A stretch of DNA of 64,000 nucleotides from the NCBI RefSeq assembly GCF_947179165.1, contig NC_077243.1:55373501-55437500 (forward strand), read 5' to 3'. Made by a program: the position numbers and the translations under genes. The DNA comes from Solanum dulcamara (lineage: Eukaryota > Streptophyta > Magnoliopsida > Solanales > Solanaceae). Positions 1-11,560 of this stretch are shown piece after piece. Every line of letters starts with the position of its first letter. The first letter of the stretch is position 1. The notes below the pieces were generated by a model, which saw only the letters and a list, made by a program, of their open reading frames with translations, was not told where the DNA came from and made no database searches.

Positions 1-581
1 ATTGCATGAATTGTAGGTATAATTGATCATAGTAGGATTAAGGTTTTGTGCTAGAAATAAATACAATTTGGTCATTGCATTATCATGTTTTCAGATTCAT
101 CATACTTGTTTCTCATGTTCATCCATTTTTTTCTCAAGCTCAGTACATTTCACGTACTAGCCGCATGCTTTTACCTATATTATTTTATAATATAGGTCAC
201 GTCGCTTTTCATCGAGACCCTACTTAGTTTAGACTCCTATCAACTTTCACAATGTTGGTGAGTCCTCATGTTTCGAGGATGGTCATATTAGACTCTATTT
301 AGACTCTTATTAAATTTTTCTTATGTTAGAGATAACTAGATACATGTTCTAGCATCTCGTCTATGATAGAGGCTTTCAAACATTAGATGATTCTATGTAT
401 GTTGAGTTGTATATGTTTTTTCCATTATGTTATATTAGACTATGTTGCGACTTATCTTCCTCTTTCAAATTATTTGCTTATGTTGTTTATTCTAGTGTCA
501 TGCTTATGTTAAGTGACTTGTTTAGGATCTCTAAGATCTTATTTTCCATGTCACATCTAGGTGATATATTGGGTTGTGACA
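1..581 (+). mobile_element. Ty3/gypsy LTR fragment, plus orientation
   Basis: The stretch reads like the last third of the LTR of element C at 18000-18522: both have a conserved block around 'cacatacttagtgc' or 'cagtacatttcacgtacta', then 'cctatattat' and a 'gagtcctcatgtttcgagga' block. It ends at 'ggttgtgaca', the usual 3' end of these LTRs. No primer binding site follows, so this is a 3' LTR or solo LTR whose 5' part lies outside the window. It abuts the gag/protease remnant at 582, so it probably truncated that older element. The short open frame at 395-664 crosses the LTR end and is not a gene. Confidence 0.7.
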
Positions 582-987
582 AAAGTGAACCAGTGACAAA
601 CCAAAATAGTACTTGTATAACTGCATCAGAAGCCTCGACCTCTACTCTACCTAAGGATGTATAGTGGGTAATTCTGCCTTGTACAACGTACCTCCATGAA
701 ATCCTATATGGCCTATTTGGGATCCCCCTTTGGCAACTTGGTAAACACCTTTCCCACTTTGTACATCTCCTCTAGCTGATGATTCAGGTGTCCTGTGAGG
801 TTGAACCTAAGAACCCTATTATGGCCCATCACCCTGCCAGTGCCTATGATACTCTCTTAGAGAATGACCCAACTCTCAATTATTATAGCATAGATTACTC
901 TTAATAGGCTTATGAGATGGTCCAAACGAACTAAAGTGTCCACCATCACCTTAGAACAAACAATGAGAACTCCGAGATATCTACTAT
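582..987 (-). pseudogene. gypsy gag C-terminus / protease start, second lineage (left half of split gag)
   Basis: Read on the minus strand, this piece resembles the end of gag and the start of protease of a Solanaceae Ty3/gypsy lineage different from elements A, B, C and H. A stretch reading 'VEVEASDAVI' corresponds to the conserved segment that precedes the protease in that lineage, and a Gly/Gln/Ser-rich linker precedes it. Stops and frameshifts interrupt it. The N-terminal half of an antisense gag of the same type lies at 35719-36240, on the other side of element B, and the 5-bp duplication at B's ends (ACTAT/ACCAT) supports one gag split by B. Recognition is from memory of the family and is moderate. 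Confidence 0.5.
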
Positions 988-2948
988 TGTCATGATCCAA
1001 GCTAGACCCTAGGTGAGACACAAAGATCAGAATCCCGAAAGACCCCAATCAAGCCTCTTAGTATATCATACATGAGCATAAATAAAGTAAGTAAATTAAT
1101 ACACTAAGACATAAATGCAGAAATAAAGTCACGAAAAAAGACAATAAGTCTCAAACTCAAATAAAAGACAACATAGACTCTATAACATCCATCATGCTTC
1201 TACTAATTAGATGGGGGCATAAAAAAAGATCCTAGATCACCCATCACAACATATGATTCATAAAAATGATAAAAAGATGAAAGTATTATCCTCGAATCAT
1301 GAAGACTCACCAATACTAGAAAATTAAATCTCAACACTAGCCATGAGTAGGAGGTGCGCAATGATCATCTGACCCTACATTATGATATAATGTAGGAAAA
1401 AGTATCTGTTAGAAAATAGAGTGCACTAAGTATGTGAGAATTATGCCTGAAAAATGAATATAGGACATAGTAAATATGAACATGGGAAGCATGACCACTA
1501 TCTTAAAACATGACTAAAACCATGAAAACCTTAAAATATCATGATTACATGGTCAATGCATCAAAAAATAATCATCATGAGAACTTTACACCTTTTTATA
1601 TACCTTGATATGGGATAGGACCTTTAACCAACAAATAAGACAATGCGAGCTATAACATGGAATATGATGTACTTCGACATCGAGAAGGGGGAGGCTACTT
1701 TTCCAAGGTAGACTCTGTGATGGTCCTTCCTGTATCATGATGCTATTTATGGATCCACTAGTTATGTCATATTGGCACTTTAAACCTACATGGTAAATGT
1801 AGTTAGGGACTAAAGTTTTCTACTAGGATTCCTTTGGGTGGCTACTATGGCTACCGGACTAAACCCCACCTTAAATTCCTCTCGATGCTTAGTCATTATC
1901 CCAATGGAATTTCATAAAAAAACATAGTCACTAAAATCATTAGGAAAGAGAATAATAGATATAAATCCTCATCATAGTAAAATCATAGGAATAGCTCATT
2001 AACATGATTGATACATAAAAATACATGAGTTGGTGCGAACTACCTTATCACCTCTTTAATATGATTGTGTGAGAACTACCTTATCACACCATAAACTTAT
2101 CACTTAAAATATCATTCATCATGTTTCATTAGTCAATCATAAACTTTGATAAGCATTAATAAAACCTTCATTGAAATCACTTAAAATTCATGAGCATAAT
2201 TCATTGAAAAACATACTTTAAACTAAAATATAGCATGGATTATTGAAATTCATCTTGAAATTATGTAATATGATGTGAATTATGAATAATTTGATCAATA
2301 ATTATAAGATATATCATAAGTGAGAAGATCCAATGAAAATTTATGAAATTAGGATTTTTAAAAGAAGAGTTCATAAGAGGTTCTTCAGAGAAACTTGGGA
2401 CTCCATGGGTGAAAGGGCCCATGGATGAATTCCCACACACCTTAGATCTTAGAAGCCCTAAATTACTCTTGACTTGAAGACTTGACTTGATTTTCTCTTT
2501 GAATTGCTTCGGGAAGAAGGGGTCTCTTGAGAGAAGACTTTAGAGAGAGGATTTTTTGTTTTGAGTGTTTGGGTGATAATGAGATGGTAAAAATGGCTTA
2601 GGGTAGTTAATAGGATAGAATAAATCCCAAAACCATTCACATTCATTAATGAGATCATAGGGAGAAGACTAAAACACCCCTAACTTAACTAATTTCGGTG
2701 CCTGCATAGAAGGGCCTTCATGGACTGTGTACCCCTTCATGGTCCATGAAAGGTCTTGTTAACCTGAAAGGTATTTCTAGTCAGAAGGCTCCACCCTCTA
2801 TGAGTCTCATAATGGCCTGTGAAAAGCTCTACGACCCGTAGAGGTGGTCATGGTGATGGACTTAAACTAGGGTGATTTGGTTAGAAGGGGTTTTCCTACA
2901 CGGAGACCACCACAGTCTGTGGTGGCCTCTATGGGTTGTGAACATGTC
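988..2948 (-). repeat. Element B 3' LTR, truncated
   Basis: Starts with 'tgtcatgatccaagctagac', which also occurs (mutated) at the start of B's other LTR at 15791. The block 2460-2890 matches 15840-16250, including the 'agagagaggatttt' stretch and the 'ccccttcatggtcc' palindromic words. Similarity to the other LTR (35402 onward) stops near 2948, about 260 bp before the expected 'cttaca' end, and no polypurine tract follows. The end of this LTR and the tract have therefore been deleted. The small open frames at 857-1048 and 2458-2658 are chance. Confidence 0.7.
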
Positions 2949-3666
2949 TTTAAAACTCATTTCTTTAACATGAATCCAAATAAAAACACGAGAATGATTG
3001 AAACACATGGATTTGACTCAGTGGATCATGAAGAAACTCAATACCTCAACTAACAACGAAAGGAAAAAGGTGAGGATATCATGACATCATATCAGCTTTG
3101 GCTTCCCGTGTAACACCCTCAAGCTCTTGGTTCCTCCATAACACTTTAACTAAAGATATTTCCTTGTTTCTTAGCTTTCTAACTTTCCAGTCTAGGATCT
3201 CAACCAGTACCTGCTATGAAAGACTCTCTTTCACACCAATTTTTCCAAAGGCACAATGAAGCTAGGATCACCAACAATCTTTCTCAACAAAGATAATGGA
3301 ACACCGGATGCACCGATGCCAACTCAAAAGGCAAATCCAATTCATATTCCACCTTGCTAATCCACCTAAAATCTGATATAAACCTACATATCTAGGTCTA
3401 AGCTTCACTTTCTTTCCAAAATGCATCACACCCTTCATGAGTGAGATTTTTATGTAAATGCAATCATTAACCTCAAACTCAAGTTCCCTTCTTCTTACAT
3501 TTGAATAGGACTTTTATTGACTTTTGGTTGTTTTTAATCTTTCTCTAATCAATTTAACCTTGTCCATAGCCTTATGAACCAACTTGGGTCCTATCAAGGT
3601 AACTTTACCCACTTCGAACCAACTAATAGGAGATCTATGCCTCCTACCATATAAGGCCTCAAATGG
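2949..3666 (-). pseudogene. Element B integrase C-terminus and chromodomain-like tail (broken)
   Basis: On the minus strand the piece next to element A encodes the 'FEALYGRRHRSPISWFEVGK' segment, the standard end of the gypsy integrase core, then 'RERLKTTKSQ'. Further on (3420-3100) come the beta-rich module ('MKGV') and the last module, in which 'cttcccgtgtaacaccctc' corresponds to the 'ATWEAE' tail of the chromodomain-like C-terminus. Stops and frame changes occur throughout. Nothing else is recognised in 2949-3060, which lies between the truncated LTR and the coding remnant. The upstream part of the integrase is at 11561-12647, across element A. Confidence 0.65.
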
Positions 3667-5821
3667 TGTCACGACCCAAGCGTAGGCCCTAAATATGACA
3701 CGGTGATCTAAACCATGAAGGGCTCCAACCAAGCCTCTTAACATGTCATCAAGCATACATAAGGTAAACTAAAGCGGAACATATCATAAGAAAGAGTCTA
3801 AAATCATGAATCATAAGGAAAGAGTAAACTTGACTACATAGACTCTACACCTTTTTGTCCAACGAATGCCTCTAATAAAAAAAAGAGCGGGAGCTAAGAT
3901 AAGTCCCTAGCTCACCCTCAACATGAATAAAATAAAAGTCTTTGAAAGAAAGAACCAAATCATAAATAGTCCTCGATAAATAAGGACTTACCAAAACTCT
4001 GTCGAATAGAAGCTCAACTACCCACATGTAGGAATATGATTCTCGACCCCTACATTATGAGACAATGTAGGCAACATAATATGCATTAGTATGCTTGAAT
4101 GTACCAAGTATGTAGAAACGTCAAGCAATATAAAATATGAGATAAAATGACCAAGTAATGTACATGATATAAAGACAATAAGTAAAGTCATAAGAAAATA
4201 TGATTTGATCAAAGCGTTAAGAGACATAATTGAGATCATAAAGGTACATAAAAAAGAGTATACATATGTGGGATAGATACATAACTGATAATAAGACCAT
4301 GCGATCTATAACATGGAATCTTGATATCTCCCCATACAACGGAAGAAAGGGGAATCTACTTGCAAAGTAGACTCTAACCCGCTAGGCGGGTTTCATGAAC
4401 AAGTGCTATATGTGAATCCACAAGCTAGGCTGTATCGGGAAACCTATGGTGGCATGTAGTTATGAGACAAAAAACTTTATATAAGGGCCCCGTAGGTCGA
4501 TCCCCTACCTCAAGCCTCATTAGGTGCTAAGTCAAATTCCACGGAAGACATGACATAGTAATCATACTTAACAGATATAATAAAATGTGTGCATAGGTTT
4601 AACCTTCCTAGAATAGCCCATTTTCATGTCATAATTGCAATGCGAGTAATATCCTTTCAACATTACAAATCATACTTGCATAATTCATGACATTAGGTTC
4701 CTAGGTCACCAATTAAGGATTCTAAGTCACCTTTCTTCATAACTTGTATGAAATTCATATCTTGAACATAATTGTAATTCATGATAATAATTCATACTTG
4801 AATTTAGAGTAAAACTCGTATACATAGTCAATTTGAGTGAAAACCATGAGAATACATTGAAATCATTGAACCTCATAATCATACTTCATGTAAATCATCA
4901 TTAAAAATAGTTTCATGCATGGGTATGCATAATTCAACTTGAAATCATGAATTTAATATAAAATCATGCTTATAATGATCATTAATGATAATTAAAAATG
5001 TAATTGAAATAGTCCAACACAATTCATCAAAACATGGGCTTAAATGTAATAAAATTTCAAGAGAATTTTGGGGAAAACCTTGGGACTCCATAGTAGAAAG
5101 AAACCCATGGATCGATCCCCATATACCTTGAATGAATTTGAACTTGAAATTGAAAAAGGAGACTTGTTCTCGAAGAAACCCTAGCCAAAATTTGAGGAGA
5201 TGAAGATCTCTTGAGGAACCTTGGGAGCGAAGTCTTGCTAGTGATCTTAGAGTTAATGAGGGAAAAGAATAGACTTAGGAGTATTTAGAACAATTACAAA
5301 ATGAATCTAGTCCCAAAAATGTCCACATACATTGATAAAACATAGAGGAAAGGACCAAACTACCCCTCATTAATCTGAATTGGAAGAACCTACTAAAGGT
5401 ACTCTACGAGTCATAGAACAGTGACGAGTCGTCAAGATGACTCATCCTGCAGGTCGTCAAAACTCTTATTTTTTGGGGCCTCAGAAGTTTTTGTACAAGT
5501 CATTTTGATGAGTTTCCAACTCCTCTATGACTCATCCTGTTCATTCGTAGAGTGGGTTCTAAGGGTGGGCATCTGTAGGGCATCATACCCTATAATATGA
5601 CTCATTTCTACTATTAATCATTTACTCTATGAGTCATCATTTGTCTCATCAACTTACCTTTCTACCTTGAATATTTCCAACCTTAACCCCACTTCTACAA
5701 GTCATCTTTATTGCTCATAATAGTCTCTACGAGTTATAGAATGACTTATAGACCTGGGGTCAGTCCAAATTCTCTTGAAATTTTTATTTCGTTCAACTTT
5801 TCAACTTTTTGGGATCTTACA
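3667..5821 (-). repeat. Element A 3' LTR, 2155 bp
   Basis: TG..CA bounded (tgtcacgaccc to gatcttaca). The piece from about 5028 to 5821 is matched by the other LTR at 10770-11560, including the 'gggactccat' block and the words built on 'ctacgagtcatag'. A polypurine tract (ctccccctt on the + strand) lies immediately outside at 5822-5836, which marks this as the downstream LTR of a minus-strand element. Related in layout to solo LTR D. The reading frame at 4018-4239 is not a gene. Confidence 0.8.
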
Positions 5822-6065
5822 ATATCTCCCCCTTTGCAATATTCATCCTCGGATGAGATTAACTTAGCATAGAAAGGACACGAAATGAGGACTAGAAACC
5901 CAACATGAATGCAATGATGCATAGAAAAGCATAAACCATGAGATCCTCAATCTTAACATAAATCATAACTTTAAAACCAACTTCATGAACATGCATGCAT
6001 ATGAAAAACATATGAAAACTGAAACATAGGAGTTTAAATGACTTGAACATGAATAACTTATTACC

Positions 6066-7706
6066 TTAGGCTTGAGTGGAAGGAAAGATATATGGATAAC
6101 GCTTCATTATCTGCACTTCTGCTTCCCATGTAGCACTCTCTACTTGTAGATTTTTCCACAACACCTTGACGGACGCAAATTCTTTATTCCTTAATCTCTT
6201 CACTTGCAAGTCTAAGATTCCCACCGAAACCTCCTCATAAGTCAAGTTCTCTTTAACATTCATAATTTCAAATAGAACAATAGAGTTTGGATCACCCACA
6301 AACGTTCTCAACATTGACACATGAAATACCGGATGAACCATAGCCAATTCAAATGGCAAATCTAACTCATATGCCACTTTTCCAATACGCTTCAATATCC
6401 TATAAGGTCCTTCATATCTAGGACTCCATTTCCCTTTATTACCAAAATTCATTACACCCTTCATAGGTGAAACCTTCAAATACCCCCAATCATCTATATC
6501 AAATTCAACCTTTCTTCTTCTAGTGTCAGAATAGGACTTTTGACGACTTTGAGCAGTCTTCAATCTTTCTCTTCTGAGCCTTACCTTTTCTATTGCATAC
6601 ATTACCAAGTCAGTACCAATTAATTCCATCTCACCCACTTCAAACAATCCCATCGAGGATCTACACCTTCTCCCATACAAGGCTACAAAAGGAGCTATTT
6701 GGCTGCTAGAGTGATAACTATTGTTCTAGGCAAACTCAATCAATGGAAAATTATCATCCCAACTTCCTTTAAAATCAATAACACATGCCCTTAACATATC
6801 CTCCAAAGTTTGAATTATTCTTTCGACTTGTCTATTGGTTTGAGGATGGAAAGTGGTACTTAGCTTGACTTTCGTAACAAGACCTTTTTGAAATGACATC
6901 CAAAAATGTGAAGTGAATTGAGTACCTCTATCCAATATAATAGACAAGGGAACACCATAAAGCTTTAGTACTCACGAATACACAACTTAGCATAGTCTTC
7001 AGTACTATAAGAAGTCTTAACCGGTAGAAAATATGACAACTTAGTCATTTGGTCCACAACAACCCATATAGAATCATTTTTCCATCTAGTACGAAGTAAA
7101 CCCGACACACACAAAGTCTATATTTATGTCTTCTCACTTCCAAGTAGGAATTTCAATGTCTTGAGGCAAACCTCCCAATTTTTGATGCTCGACTTTCACT
7201 TGTTGACAATTTAGACACTTATCCACGAACTCCACTATGTCCTTCTTCATGCCATTCCTCCAATACACTCCCCTCAAATCATGATACATCTTGGTGGATC
7301 CCGGATGAATCGAATACTGAGAACTATGGGCATAATTCAATATCAATTCACTTAGTCCATCCACATTAGGGACACATAAATGACCTTGGTAGAGAAGTAC
7401 CCCATCTCCCCTTTGGGAGAAAGCCTCAATGGATTTTTCGACAACCGACTTCTTCAATTCAACCAAAATTAGATCATCATCTTGTTTGTCCTTTACATCT
7501 GCCACAAAAGATGATTCCATACCATTATGCACAAGAACACCTCCATCATTGGACTTAATCAAACGTACACCTAAATGTGCTAATCTATGAACATCCTTAG
7601 CCAACTCCTTCTTACCATGCTCAACATGAGCAAAACTATCTATGGTCAATCGACTAAGAGCACCGGCTACAAAATTTTCCTTACTTGAATGGTACAACAT
7701 ACTCAT
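6066..7706 (-). pseudogene. Element A integrase and chromodomain-like C-terminus
   Basis: Minus strand. 7706-7134 ends RNase H and carries the 'ADALSRL'-type linker (here 'AGALSRL'), then the integrase zinc-binding domain with 'SSQYSIHPGSTKMYHDLRG' and 'CLNCQQVKVEHQ' (the CxxC pair present). 6947-6726 carries the third part of the catalytic core ('FHPQTNRQVERIIQTLEDML'). 6680-6066 (204 residues) carries 'GRRCRSS', the 'SPMKGVMNFG' beta module, 'HPVFHVSMLR' and the chromodomain-like tail ending 'SATWEAEVQIMKRYPY'. The core between 7130 and 6950 is out of frame. This layout is typical of Ty3/gypsy chromovirus-like elements. The enzyme would insert the DNA copy; here it is broken. Confidence 0.85.
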
Positions 7707-9049
7707 GTCATATTCCTTTAGAAGTTTAATTTATCTCCTTTGCCTAAGGTTCAAGTCCCTTCTAAACACATACAACAAGCTTTTGTGGTTGGTAAACACA
7801 TCCATATGCACCCCATAAAGGTAATGGCGCCAAATTTTCAAAGCAAACACAACCACCGCAAGTTCAAGATCATGGGTTGGATAGTTTCATTCATGCACTT
7901 TAAGTTGCCTAGAGGCATATGCTATAACCTTACCATGGTGCTTCAAAACATAACCCAAACCAACACGTAAGGCATCACAATAAACAACAAACCCATCCAA
8001 ACCTTCAAGCAATGTCAAAATAGTAGCCAACATAAGGTGATCCTTCAATATTTGGAAACTCTTCTCACATTCATCTGACCATTAAAATTTTACCTTTTTT
8101 GGGTCAACTTAGTCAAAGGCAAAGCAATAGAGGAGAACCCTTCCACAAACCTTCTATATTATCCAACTAGGCCAAAAAAGATTCTAATACCTAAAGGAGA
8201 CAATGCTCTAGGCCAATCCTTTACTGCTTCCTTTTTTTTTAGATCGGCCTTAATCCCATCACCAGACACCACATGGCCAAAAAATACAACTTACCTTAGC
8301 TAAAATTTGCACTTTACTAAACTTGGCAAATAGTTCCTTGTCCCTTAACATCTACAATACAATTCTCAAGTGACCCATATGATCTTCCTCATTCCGAGAG
8401 TAAATCAATATGTCATCAATAAATACCACTACAAACATGTCCAAGTATGTCTTGAAAATACGATTCATCAAATCAATAAAGATACTGGGAGCATTAATCA
8501 ACCCAAATGACATAACTAAAAATTCAAAATGACCATACCTTATTCGAGATGTCGTCTTGGGAATATCACACTCTCTTGCCCTTAGTTGATGATAACTGGA
8601 ACAGAGATCAAGCTTTCAGAAGTAACTTACCCCTAGCAATTGGTCAAACAAATCATTTATCCTTAGAATTGGATACTTTTTCTTTACTATGACCTTATTC
8701 CATTATCGATAATCTATACACATTCGGAGTGACCTATCTTTCTTCCTAACAAACAACATGGGAGCAACCCGTGGTGAAATACTTGGACTTATAAAACCCT
8801 TATCCAATAAGACCTTCAATTGCTTTTTATACTCATTAAGTTCCACTAGAGCCATACGGTAAGGAGAAATAGAAATGGGTTGAGTATCAGAAAGGAGATC
8901 TATGCCAAAGTCAATTTCCCTTTAGGTAGGAACATCGGGCAAATCATGGGAAACTCATTAACTATAGCAACCGACTCAAAAGTAAGAGTTTCAGAATCAA
9001 CATCCCTAACTCATACTAAATGACAAATGCACCCCTTGGAAGTTATTTT
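7707..9049 (-). pseudogene. Element A reverse transcriptase / RNase H (heavily frameshifted)
   Basis: No long frame survives, but translation in shifting minus-strand frames gives the family's landmarks: a '[14 protein letters not shown]' catalytic motif at about 8450-8395 (the two Asp retained), the '[13 protein letters not shown]'-type segment just upstream (about 8510-8460), and RNase H toward 7740, where the + strand frame 7740-7970 is only a shadow. About 1.3 kb of sequence fits the usual length of this domain pair, so decay here is by point mutation and small indels rather than by a large deletion. Confidence 0.7.
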
Positions 9050-9412
9050 CTAGGACTTAAGACATGAGATAAATTGACCCTTAACCATCAAATCATTACC
9101 CTTCCATTCAAGAATAGGCTCATTAGGAAATTGGACTCTATGGGTCCTATAATTAATGAATGTATAAGAGACATGTAATAAATCCATACCAATAATAATG
9201 TCAAAATCGGTCATGTAAAGTTCAACAAGATTACAAGGGATAACTTTATGCAAGACCAACATGGGGCAATTTCTATAAACTATCTTAGCTAACACCGAAT
9301 CACCAACATGAGTATAAACCGAAAAAGGTTCTAAAAGGACTTTGGGGCACACATCAAATGTCATAGCAATGTAAGGAGTAACAAAAGACAAGTTAGCACC
9401 CAGATCAAGCAA
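9050..9412 (-). pseudogene. Element A aspartic protease domain
   Basis: The 120-residue minus-strand frame has 'LDLGANLSFVTPYIAM' at its start, matching the 'LLDPGATLSFV' active-site segment of this gypsy lineage (Pro changed to Leu; the catalytic Asp kept). It continues through 'VGDSVLAKIVYRNCP' and 'TDFDIIIGMDLLH', the second conserved block. Retropepsins of this group cleave the Gag-Pol precursor. It overlaps the end of the zinc-knuckle frame and is followed by the reverse transcriptase remnant at about 8990. Confidence 0.82.
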
Positions 9413-10440
9413 TGCATAAACATCAAAGGGAAAGACCTATAACATACCCGTGGCCACATCAAGGGATTTCTAACATCTTGTCTAGTATGAAGAACATAGA
9501 ATTGGTTATTGCATTGGCCATCCTTAGGTTGAGCTTGGGTACTTTGTTGCACTTGGCCTCCTTGAAGAGGACCTTCTCTTCCATTGTCAGCAATACTAGC
9601 ACACTCGGATTGCTTGTGACCCATCTTACCACAGCCATAGCAAGCACCCATTCCTATCAAACATCTTTCTCCATGACTCTTCCCATACTTTACATACTTG
9701 AGAAATGAAGGCTACTAGCATTCACACCTCTTTCTTGAACCTTAAGGTATGGCACCCTATCCTTATCAAACTTCTTTCCCGAACCTTGGCCTTATTGAGA
9801 ATAGCCATCTCCAGTATCGGTCCTAGCATTGGATGACCTACCTTCATATCAAGCCCTCTTAGAATCTCTCACTGTTTATATCTTTGAGTTTCTCTACCTC
9901 AATTTGTTCGGCAAAAATCATAAGTCGAGATATGTCCATTTCTTTGAAAGGAATAGTGGTACAACATTTCTTTGCAACCAAGTTAGATACCCCCGATATG
10001 AATTATCTCATTCGGGCATGTGGATCGATAACCAATGAAGGAGCATACTTGGATAGCTTGGTGAACTTGTGGGATTAGTCCTTCATACCCATTTTACCTT
10101 GTCAAAGAATAATGAACTCCGACACCTTGGCTTCCCTTATCTCAAGAGGGAAAAATCGATCAAAGAAAGCAAGTTTGAAGGCTTCCTAATCAATAGGTCA
10201 TTCATCCACCCTCTCGTACTTCCATTGAGTATACCACACTTGAGCAACACCCTTGAGTTGGTAGGCCGCCAACTCCGCCTTCTCCTCTGGAGTCACCCTC
10301 ATAATCCTCAATATCTTATATACCTCATCAATGAACTCTTGGGGATCCTCATCCACTTTTGAACCATGGAACTCAGGAGGGTTCATTCTTGAAAAGTCCC
10401 TTACCCTAGAAGCTGGAATAGGAGCATTAGGTGGAGCCAC
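9413..10440 (-). pseudogene. Element A gag with zinc knuckle
   Basis: The start is the 80-residue minus-strand frame from 10440, with 'MNPPEFHGSKVDEDPQEF' and 'AAYQLKGVAQVWY', the retrotransposon gag signature. The middle (10190-9700) is frameshifted. Frame 9660-9361 begins near the nucleocapsid zinc knuckle 'CYGCGKMGHKQSEC', in which all CCHC ligands are intact. Gag would form the particle that packages element RNA. The + strand frames at 9412-9708, 9829-10078 and 10069-10362 are shadows. Confidence 0.8.
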
Positions 10441-10757
10441 AACCCCCTGATTGACTATAACTTAAGCTAGCATAGTGATGGTGGTCCGGAACTCTTTATT
10501 TTTTCCTTGATCGGGAAGAGAGAAGTTAGCTTGAGGGACTTATCTTCTTGGAGGAATTTTCTCAAAATTGCAAATAACAATTATTAAGGAGAGAAAGTCT
10601 TAGAGCATACCCTATCGCACAACATATATCATAAAAGAAGTGAGAATTTTCTAAAATGCCTCATAGCCTCCTATTCATAGATGTGGCACACTTCACACCT
10701 ATGAATAATACTCTACTTGATGTGGCATGCTGGACATCCTAGAATATCTTAAACATT
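10441..10757 (-). other. Element A untranslated leader
   Basis: Lies between the first gag codons and the primer binding site on the minus strand. It contains the 'gatgtggcacacttcacacct' block shared with the leaders of B (15699-15720) and H (59328-59350), so the leader is conserved between related elements. No frame of note. Confidence 0.55.
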
Positions 10758-10771
10758 GTGCTTTGATACCA
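10758..10771 (-). promoter_or_regulatory. Element A primer binding site (initiator tRNA-Met)
   Basis: The minus strand reads 'tggtatcaaagcac'. The complement of the 3' end of plant initiator tRNA-Met gives TGGTATCAGAGC, so this is a PBS with one change. It sets the junction with the 5' LTR, which begins at once on its right. Compare 'tggtatcagagcac' in element C at 18527. Confidence 0.8.
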
Positions 10772-11560
10772 ATTCATCAAAACTAAGGTTTAAAAGTAAT
10801 GAAATGTCAAGAGAATTTTGGGGAAAACCTTGGGACTCCATTGGTGAAAAGAACCCATGGATAAATCCCCACATACCTTTAATGAATTTGAAATTGAAAT
10901 TAAGAAAGAAGACTTTCTCTTGAACAAACCCTAGTTAAATTTAAGGAAGATGAAGATCTCTTGAGGAACCTTGGGAGAGAAGTCTTAAAAATGATCTTAC
11001 AGTTAATAAGGGAAAAGAATAGACTTAGGAGTATTAAGGACAATTACATAATGAATCTAGTCCCAAAAACGTCCATATACATTGATAAAACATAGGGAAA
11101 AGAACCAAAGTACCCCTCATTAATCTGAGTCAGAAGAAGCTACAAAAGGTACTCTATGAGTCGTAGGAACAGTGATGAGTTGTCAAGCTGTAGGTCATCA
11201 AAACTCTAATTTTCCGGGGCTGCTAAGTTTTGTACGACTTATTTTGATGAGTCATCAACTCCTCTATGACTTGTCCTATTGAGTCATAGAGTATGTTTTT
11301 AGGTGGGCATCTGCAGGTTATCAAAGCCTGCAACAACGACTTGTTTCTACAAGTTGTTACTTTCTCTATGAGTCATTATTTGACTCATCAACTTACTTTC
11401 CTACCTTGTCCAATTTTCCCACCTTAACCCCACTTCTATGAGTTGTGTTTACACTCATAATAGTCTTTACAAGTGGTAGACTAACTCATAGACTTGGGGT
11501 CAATCCAAATTCTCCTAAAATTTTCCTTTCGTTCAATTTTTCAACTTCCGGGGTCTTATA
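10770..11560 (-). repeat. Element A 5' LTR, internally deleted (791 bp)
   Basis: Aligns with 5028-5821 of the other LTR. The first 1.36 kb expected next to the primer site is missing. The join reads 'accaattcatcaaaac', and the intact LTR has 'caattcatcaaaac' at the matching place, so the deletion used a short microhomology with the end of the primer site. The terminal 'taca' has become 'tata'. Confidence 0.75.

Larger units (their letters stand above)
3667..11560 (-). mobile_element. Element A: Ty3/gypsy retrotransposon inserted in element B integrase
   Basis: A is bounded by 'tgtcacgaccc' (3667) and 'ggtcttata' (11560; decayed from taca), with AATGG (3662-3666) and GATGG (11561-11565) as target duplication, one transition apart. 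Removing A joins the two halves of B's integrase. Minus-strand order: short 5' LTR (11560-10770), primer site (10771-10758), leader, gag, zinc knuckle, protease, reverse transcriptase, RNase H, integrase, chromodomain-like tail, polypurine tract (about 5824-5836) and full 3' LTR (5821-3667). Its 5' LTR lacks about 1.36 kb. Coding frames are longer here than in B, but still broken. Confidence 0.82.
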
